Shown here piece after piece: positions 58,013-64,000 of a stretch of 64,000 nucleotides of DNA. Each line of letters opens with the position of its first letter. The first letter of the stretch is position 1. The stretch comes from Sphingobium indicum B90A. GTDB lineage: Bacteria; Pseudomonadota; Alphaproteobacteria; Sphingomonadales; Sphingomonadaceae. The notes under the pieces are model-generated. The model had not been told where the DNA came from, ran no database searches, and saw nothing but the letters and a program-made list of their open reading frames with translations. A program made the position numbers and the translations under genes. The stretch is taken from positions 930,001 to 994,000 of the forward strand of contig NZ_CP013070.1 of assembly GCF_000264945.2 (NCBI RefSeq). The letters run 5' to 3'.

Positions 58013-59293
58013 ATGAACATGCGTTTTGTTACCCCCGTGGCGCTCGCGCTGACCCTTGCGCTGGCCGGCGGCGCCGTCTCGGCCCCGGCATTCGCGGCCA
58101 AGAAGGACGAGAAGAAGGGCGGCGCCCCGAAGCTGAACGTCTCGCCCGACGTGATCAAGGCGTTGCAGGCCGCCCAGCAGGCGGCGGAGAAGCAGGATTT
58201 CGCCGCGGCCAAGGCGGCGCTGGCCGACGCGGACAGCAAGGCGAAGTCGAACGACGACAAATATCAGATCGGCGCGATCAAGCTGAACGCCTCCATCGCC
58301 AGCAAGGATGCCGCGATGCAGAGCGAGGCGCTGACGCAGATGCTGGACAGCGGCCTCACCCCGCCGGAGCAGGCGGGCCAGTTCAACGCCGTCGCCGCCG
58401 ACCAGGCGTTGCAGGCGAAGAATTACGATCTCGCCATCACCCGCGCCCAGGCGGCGGCGGCCGCCGGTTACAAGCCCGACGCGGTGAACGTGACGCTGGC
58501 CCAGGCCTATTTCGGCAAGGCCGGCACCGCCAACAGTTCGGTCGAACCGCAGCGCGGCCTGAACCAGCAGGGTCTCGCCGCGCTCAAGGCCGCGGCGGAC
58601 GCCACCAGGGCGGCCGGGGGCCAGGTGCCGGCGCAATGGTATCAGATCGGCGTCAGCCGCGCCGCGCAGGCGAAGCTGCCCGAAGTCACCGAATGGGCCA
58701 AGATGGCCTATCAGGCCGCGCCCAGCGGGGAAAATCTGCGCACGCTGATCCGCCTGTTCCAGCAGGCCAATCCCAATATCTCCAACCGCGAGAATCTGGA
58801 CGTGCTGCGCCTCATGGCGACCTCCGGCGGTCTGGTCGTGGCGCAGGATTATCTGGAATATGCCGAAATGGCGTCAAAGACCGGCATCTACGGCGAAGTG
58901 AAGTCGGCGATCGACGCTGGCCGCAGCAAGGGCGTGCTGAGCGCCAGCCAGGGCGGCGACCTGTACCAGACGGCGGTGCCCAAGATCGCGGGCGACAAGG
59001 GTTCGCTGGGCACTGCGGAGGCTGACGCGAAGAAGGCGGCGAACGGCAAGATCGCGGCGGCGACCGCCGACGCCTATCTGGGCTATGGCGACTATGCCAA
59101 GGCGGCGGCGATGTTCGAACTCGCCAAGCAGAAGGGCGGCGTCGACGCGGACGAAATCAACACCCGCATGGGCATCGCCAAGGCGCTGGGCGGCGACAAT
59201 GCGTCGGCCAAGGCGGCGTTCCAGTCGGTGCAGGCCGGTTCGCGCAAGCAGATCGCCGATCTGTGGCTGGCCTATCTGGCGACCAAGGCCTGA
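58013..59293 (+). CDS. secreted tetratricopeptide-like repeat protein (first of a tandem pair)
   Basis: The 426-residue precursor has a signal peptide (MNMRFVTPVALALTLALAGGAVSAPAFA) followed by KKDEKKGG and an all-helical body rich in Ala with TPR-like helix pairs (AAQQAAEKQDFAAAKAALADADSK, YDLAITRAQAAAAAGYKP, GDYAKAAAMFELAKQKGGVD). A ribosome site AGAGGAGA precedes ATG 58013. It should be periplasmic, acting as a protein-interaction scaffold. A paralogue of identical length follows. Function unknown. Confidence 0.85.
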   Translation: MNMRFVTPVALALTLALAGGAVSAPAFAAKKDEKKGGAPKLNVSPDVIKALQAAQQAAEKQDFAAAKAALADADSKAKSNDDKYQIGAIKLNASIASKDAAMQSEALTQMLDSGLTPPEQAGQFNAVAADQALQAKNYDLAITRAQAAAAAGYKPDAVNVTLAQAYFGKAGTANSSVEPQRGLNQQGLAALKAAADATRAAGGQVPAQWYQIGVSRAAQAKLPEVTEWAKMAYQAAPSGENLRTLIRLFQQANPNISNRENLDVLRLMATSGGLVVAQDYLEYAEMASKTGIYGEVKSAIDAGRSKGVLSASQGGDLYQTAVPKIAGDKGSLGTAEADAKKAANGKIAAATADAYLGYGDYAKAAAMFELAKQKGGVDADEINTRMGIAKALGGDNASAKAAFQSVQAGSRKQIADLWLAYLATKA

Positions 59294-59309
59294 TCCTTGC
59301 CTGATGTGG

Positions 59310-59338
59310 GGCGCGCCGCCCGGCGCGGGCGGCGCGCC
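59310..59338 (+). terminator. perfect 12-bp hairpin between the tandem repeat proteins
   Basis: GGCGCGCCGCCC pairs fully with GGGCGGCGCGCC over a five-base loop, 16 bases after the first stop codon. No T-run follows, so it may attenuate or stabilise the transcript rather than end it. Confidence 0.6.
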
Positions 59339-59391
59339 TCCATCATCTTCCACCATGATGACGGCCTGGCCGAAGCCGGGCGACAAGGGGG

Positions 59392-60672
59392 ATGGCTGAC
59401 ATGGCCATGACGAGACATTCGATTCTGACCTGCGGGCTGCTGGCCGGCGCCGCCCTGCTGGTCGCCGCGCCCGCCGTCGCGAAGAAGCCGGCCGTCGGCC
59501 CGGCGATCCAGATGTCGGACGGGTTCCGCGCCGCGACGCAGGCGGCGGACGCCGCGATCAGGGCCGGCGATGTCTCGACCGCGCAGGCGCAGATTTCGGC
59601 CCTGATGCCGGTCAGCGATTTCGAGGCCTATGTGGCGGCGGGCCTGCGGTTCCAGCTTGCCGTGCTGAAGGTCGACCGGCAGGCGCAGCGGGTGGCGCTG
59701 AACGACATGTTCAAGACGTCTTCCGTGCCGAAGGGCGACATGCCCCGCCTGCGCTACATTGCGGGCTATCTGTCCTACATCGTCGGCAATTACGACGATG
59801 CGACGGCGCAGCTCGATTATGCCCGGACGCTCGGCTACGATCCGATCGACGCGACCATGCTGCGCGCCGACATCGCCATCCGCCGCAACCGGCCCAAGGA
59901 CGCGCGCGGCTTCGTGCAGCAGGCCCTGGCGCGGCAGCGCGAGGCCGGGCAGCCTATCCCGGCGGCCTGGTACGACCGGGCGATCTCCATGGCCTATCAG
60001 GCGGGGGACTGGACCGAATTGGGCGCGCTGTATCGGGAACGGCTGTCCCGTTATGATTCGGCGGGCGAGTGGCGGTCGGCCCTCGCCAATTACCTGGCGG
60101 CCCCCGGCATGGACGCGCAGGTGCAGCTCGACCTCTATCGCCTTCAGGCCGCCAATGGCGCCATGGCGAGCGAGCGCGATTATCAGGCCTATGCGCAACT
60201 GGCCGAAAAGACAGGCTATAGCGCGGAGACGAAGGCGATCATCGAGGCAGGCCGATCGGCCGGCAAGCTGACGCCGACGCAGGCGGCCACGGCGCAACTG
60301 CTCAAGAGCGCGACGCCCAAGGCCGCGAAGGAGATAGCGGGCCTGCCCGCCGCGGCGAAGAAGGCGGCGGCGGCGAAGGACGGGTCAGCCGCCATGGCGG
60401 TGGGCGACACCTATTTCTCGCTCGGCCAGTTCCCCCAGGCGGTGGAGCAATATCGCCTTGCCCTGAGCAAGGGCGGCGTCGATGCCGGCAAGGCGAATGC
60501 CCGGCTTGGCGTGGCGCTGGCGCGGTCGGGCGACCTGGCGGGCGCGAAGGCCGCGCTGGGCCAGGTGACGACCGGCAATTGGGCGAATGTCGCCGGCTTC
60601 TGGTCGGTCTGGGTCGACCAGCAGAGCCGCAAGACGGCGTCCACGCCGGCCGTCCTGCCGCCGGCGGGTTGA
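59392..60672 (+). CDS. secreted tetratricopeptide-like repeat protein (second of a tandem pair)
   Basis: Again 426 residues with a signal peptide (SILTCGLLAGAALLVAAPAVAKK) and helical repeats. It shares with its neighbour the segments AGQPIPAAWYDRAISMAYQAGDW (QVPAQWYQIGVSRAAQ in the first), YLDYAEM/QAYAQLAEKTGYSAETKAIIEAGRS (EMASKTGIYGEVKSAIDAGRS), and GGVDAGKANARLGVALA (GGVDADEINTRMGIAKA). The pair is clearly an old duplication. An internal ATG at 59407 (MTRHSILT) is an alternative start. Function unknown. Confidence 0.85.
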   Translation: MADMAMTRHSILTCGLLAGAALLVAAPAVAKKPAVGPAIQMSDGFRAATQAADAAIRAGDVSTAQAQISALMPVSDFEAYVAAGLRFQLAVLKVDRQAQRVALNDMFKTSSVPKGDMPRLRYIAGYLSYIVGNYDDATAQLDYARTLGYDPIDATMLRADIAIRRNRPKDARGFVQQALARQREAGQPIPAAWYDRAISMAYQAGDWTELGALYRERLSRYDSAGEWRSALANYLAAPGMDAQVQLDLYRLQAANGAMASERDYQAYAQLAEKTGYSAETKAIIEAGRSAGKLTPTQAATAQLLKSATPKAAKEIAGLPAAAKKAAAAKDGSAAMAVGDTYFSLGQFPQAVEQYRLALSKGGVDAGKANARLGVALARSGDLAGAKAALGQVTTGNWANVAGFWSVWVDQQSRKTASTPAVLPPAG

Positions 60673-60713
60673 GGGGGCAGGCTCCACGGCTGGACAGGTT
60701 TGGGTCATTGCCG

Positions 60714-60767
60714 TTTTTTTTTTTTGAGCGTCTTGCGCTTTTGCCCTCGCAGGAGGGCGAGACGCTC
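60714..60767. other. T12 run followed by a nested hairpin
   Basis: Twelve T at 60714-60725 are followed by GAGCGTCT...AGACGCTC (60726-60767), inside which GCCCTC-GCAG-GAGGGC also pairs. It lies between convergent genes; the T-run precedes the hairpin on the plus strand, so it is not a standard terminator. The homopolymer is a likely slippage site. Confidence 0.55.
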
Positions 60768-60858
60768 AGGAAGCTGACCGTCCGCCTTCCCGTCCGAAAC
60801 GGCACTTCACCATCGCCCGATCATGCGCCCGATCATGCCATCGGCGGGTTGTGTCCGC

Positions 60859-61728
60859 TCAACCGGCGCCCTCCAGCTTGTCCTGCGTCCGCGTCGCGAA
60901 ATCCCCGGCGTCATGCCGCTCCCGAAGCTGCTCTTCCAGCGGTCCGTTCGCCTTGTTGACCATCCGCCCGCGCTGCACCGCGGGCCGGGCGTCGATCTGC
61001 TCGGCCCAGCGCAGCACATTGGCATAGCTCCCCACGTCCAGGAATTCCGCCGCGTCATAGGCCCGGCCCAGCGCCACCCCGCCATACCAGGGCCAGATCG
61101 CCATGTCCGCGATCGTATATTCGTCGCCCGCGACATATTCATGCTCAGCCAGTTGCCGGTCCAGCACGTCCAACTGCCGCTTAGCCTCCATCGCATAGCG
61201 GTTGATCGCATATTCGAACTTTTCCGGCGCATAGGCGTAGAAATGGCCGAACCCCCCGCCCAGCAGCGGCGCGCTGCCCATCTGCCAGAACAGCCAGTTC
61301 AGCGTCTCGGTCCGCCTGGCCGGGTCGGTCGGCAGGAAGGCGCCGAATTTCTCGGCCAGATAGACCAGGATGGACCCGGATTCGAACACCCGCCGGGGCG
61401 GCGAGACGCCATGGTCCATCAGCGCCGGAATCTTGCTGTTGGGATTGACCGACACGAAGCCGCTGCCGAACTGGTCGCCCTCGTTGATGCGGATCAGCCA
61501 GGCGTCATATTCGGCGTCCTTGCCCGCCGCCAGCAGTTCCTCCAGCATGATCGTCACCTTCTGCCCATTGGGCGTGGCGAGCGAATAGAGCTGGAGTGGG
61601 TGCTTGCCGACCGGCAATTCCCTGTCATGGGTCGGCCCGGCGACCGGCCGGTTGATGTTGGCGAAGGCGCCCCCGCTTTCCTTGTCCCAGGTCCAGACCC
61701 GCGGCGGAATATAGGCTGTGTCGGTCAT
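60859..61728 (-). CDS. yghU: YghU-type glutathione S-transferase
   Basis: The 289-residue protein matches the YghU/YfcG (nu-class) disulfide-bond oxidoreductases: an N-terminal extension YIPPRVWTWDKESGGAFANINRPVAGPTH, then the thioredoxin-like half HPLQLYSLATPNGQKVTIMLEE with the Thr/Asn that contacts glutathione, NPNSKIPALMDH and VFESGSILVYLAEKFG, and the helical half with GDEYTIADMAIWPW. E. coli YghU binds two glutathione molecules and reduces disulfides. Cytosolic; no operon partner. Confidence 0.94.
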   Translation of the reverse strand: MTDTAYIPPRVWTWDKESGGAFANINRPVAGPTHDRELPVGKHPLQLYSLATPNGQKVTIMLEELLAAGKDAEYDAWLIRINEGDQFGSGFVSVNPNSKIPALMDHGVSPPRRVFESGSILVYLAEKFGAFLPTDPARRTETLNWLFWQMGSAPLLGGGFGHFYAYAPEKFEYAINRYAMEAKRQLDVLDRQLAEHEYVAGDEYTIADMAIWPWYGGVALGRAYDAAEFLDVGSYANVLRWAEQIDARPAVQRGRMVNKANGPLEEQLRERHDAGDFATRTQDKLEGAG

Positions 61729-61999
61729 GAGGGCGTCTCCTTGGGGAAGCGGGAAGAGGGTGGGGCGGGCTACGCCCGCTGCTCCGGCTAGGTAAGGATC
61801 GACCCTGTCCGGCGCAAACCCCGCATGATCAAAAAAAGGCAGCGCGGCGGCAGCGGCTGCATTGGTCGCGTTTTTTGCACGTGGAACGCATTTCGTCGCT
61901 GTCCGGCTGTCTCCGCCGGCAGGGAAGGCCTATAGGACCGGCGTCATGTTTCTTCGCGCCGCCTCGATGGACGGGCATGAAAAAATTTGCACGGAGGCT

Positions 62000-62027
62000 C
62001 TTGATCGTCCCGCCTTCCCGTCCATAT
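62000..62027 (+). promoter_or_regulatory. RpoH-like promoter of groESL
   Basis: CTTGATC at 62000-62006 and GTCCATAT at 62020-62027, 13 bases apart, resemble the sigma-32 consensus. Initiation would fall just at the CIRCE element. The rest of 61729-62156 contains no gene. Confidence 0.6.
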
Positions 62028-62036
62028 GAAACGGCG

Positions 62037-62063
62037 CTGGCACTCCCCGACGAGGAGTGCTAA
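62037..62063 (+). promoter_or_regulatory. CIRCE operator (HrcA binding site) upstream of groES
   Basis: CTGGCACTC, nine bases, then GAGTGCTAA: the right arm is a perfect CIRCE half-site and the left differs from TTAGCACTC in two outer bases. It lies 93 bases before groES, overlapping the expected transcription start, where HrcA binding represses. Confidence 0.93.
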
Positions 62064-62156
62064 CAGATGCGAGTTCAACAGGGAGAAGGAGCCGGAGTCG
62101 CGCCGCGATTCCATCCCCATCCCATTCAACGTCGTAAAGAGGGAAAGGCACTCAAC

Positions 62157-62444
62157 ATGGCATTTCGTCCGTTGCATGACCGCGTTCTCGTTCGCCGCGT
62201 AGAGGCGGAAGAGAAGACCGCCGGCGGCATCATCATCCCCGACACCGCCAAGGAAAAGCCGCAGGAAGGCGAAATCGTCTCCGTCGGCACCGGCTCCAAG
62301 GCCGAAGACGGCAAGGTGACCCCGCTGGATGTCAAGGCCGGCGACCGCATCCTGTTCGGCAAATGGTCGGGCACCGAGGTCAAGGTCGACGGTGAAGACC
62401 TGCTCATCATGAAGGAAAGCGACATCCTGGGCGTCATCGCGTAA
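62157..62444 (+). CDS. groES: co-chaperonin GroES
   Basis: The 95-residue protein caps the GroEL ring. [41 protein letters not shown] holds the mobile loop ([10 protein letters not shown]), and [35 protein letters not shown] closes the barrel. ATG 62157 follows a GGGAAAGG site; the frame is open further upstream through the CIRCE region. groL starts 96 bases after its stop. Confidence 0.98.
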   Translation: MAFRPLHDRVLVRRVEAEEKTAGGIIIPDTAKEKPQEGEIVSVGTGSKAEDGKVTPLDVKAGDRILFGKWSGTEVKVDGEDLLIMKESDILGVIA

Positions 62445-62495
62445 CTGCGAACCAGATCATCATTTCCTATTTTGGCGGAAATTCGTGCCCCATAA

Positions 62496-64000
<1,505 letters not shown>

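Noticed and set aside
59310..59338. Hairpin as a proof of separate transcription units
   Set aside because: No T-run follows, and the next gene starts only 53 bases later on the same strand, so co-transcription remains likely.

Overview
This is a GC-rich, gene-dense chromosomal segment of an alphaproteobacterium, most likely a member of the Sphingomonadaceae (Sphingobium/Sphingomonas type). The assignment rests on gene order (SRP RNA-dnaX-ybaB, aroA-cmk-rpsA-ihfB, trpFBA-accD-folC, rpiB-glyA-nrdR-trmJ), on proteins typical of alphaproteobacteria (TIGR02300-like acidic protein, CP4-like class II EPSP synthase, CBU_0592-like membrane protein), and on short palindromic repeats with the loop GAGCCTGTCGA that I associate with sphingomonads. 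No phage, IS transposase, rRNA operon or CRISPR array is visible.

Layout. 1-4.6 kb: end of an alpha/beta hydrolase gene, nitronate monooxygenase, secreted M28 peptidase, rpsD, chorismate mutase. 4.6-8 kb (minus): rpiB-glyA-nrdR and a fused GIY-YIG/TrmJ ORF. 8-12.8 kb: a small membrane protein, an alpha/beta hydrolase, and a plus-strand run of two cysteine desulfurases, a 2Fe-2S ferredoxin and a class A beta-lactamase. 12.9-18 kb: SRP RNA, dnaX, ybaB, lon, a HU gene. 18.3-27 kb: tRNA-His, hisI, lipoprotein, MFS pump, L,D-transpeptidase, malic enzyme, and a LysR regulator divergent from malate synthase G. 27-33 kb: alaS, glutaminase, cation/proton antiporter. 33-38 kb (minus): tRNA-Leu, ihfB, rpsA, cmk, small membrane protein, aroA. 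38-46.7 kb: two identical tRNA-Ala genes, uvrD/pcrA helicase, GFA protein, rsmD-rluB, a receiver protein, an AmpG-like permease. 46.8-54 kb (minus): trpF-trpB-trpA-accD-folC, preceded by an LpxL-family acyltransferase divergent from a GT21-like glycosyltransferase. 54-64 kb: gyrA, two tandem secreted repeat proteins, a YghU-type glutathione transferase, and groES-groL with a CIRCE operator and an RpoH-like promoter (groL runs off the end).

The most unusual signal is a family of hairpin repeats. At 5398-5774 two long inverted copies (49-50 nt) flank a GIY-YIG nuclease ORF, making a cassette of about 377 bp between nrdR and trmJ; one copy joins the nuclease in frame to trmJ. Paired short copies with the same loop occur inside a cysteine desulfurase gene (translated in frame), between trpB and trpA, and after glcB. 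The stems differ between copies but remain paired while the loop is conserved. I infer a nuclease-associated family of mobile palindromes, comparable in logic to REP/RAYT elements and to Rickettsia palindromic elements. At least five other palindromic or inverted-repeat families fill the intergenic gaps.
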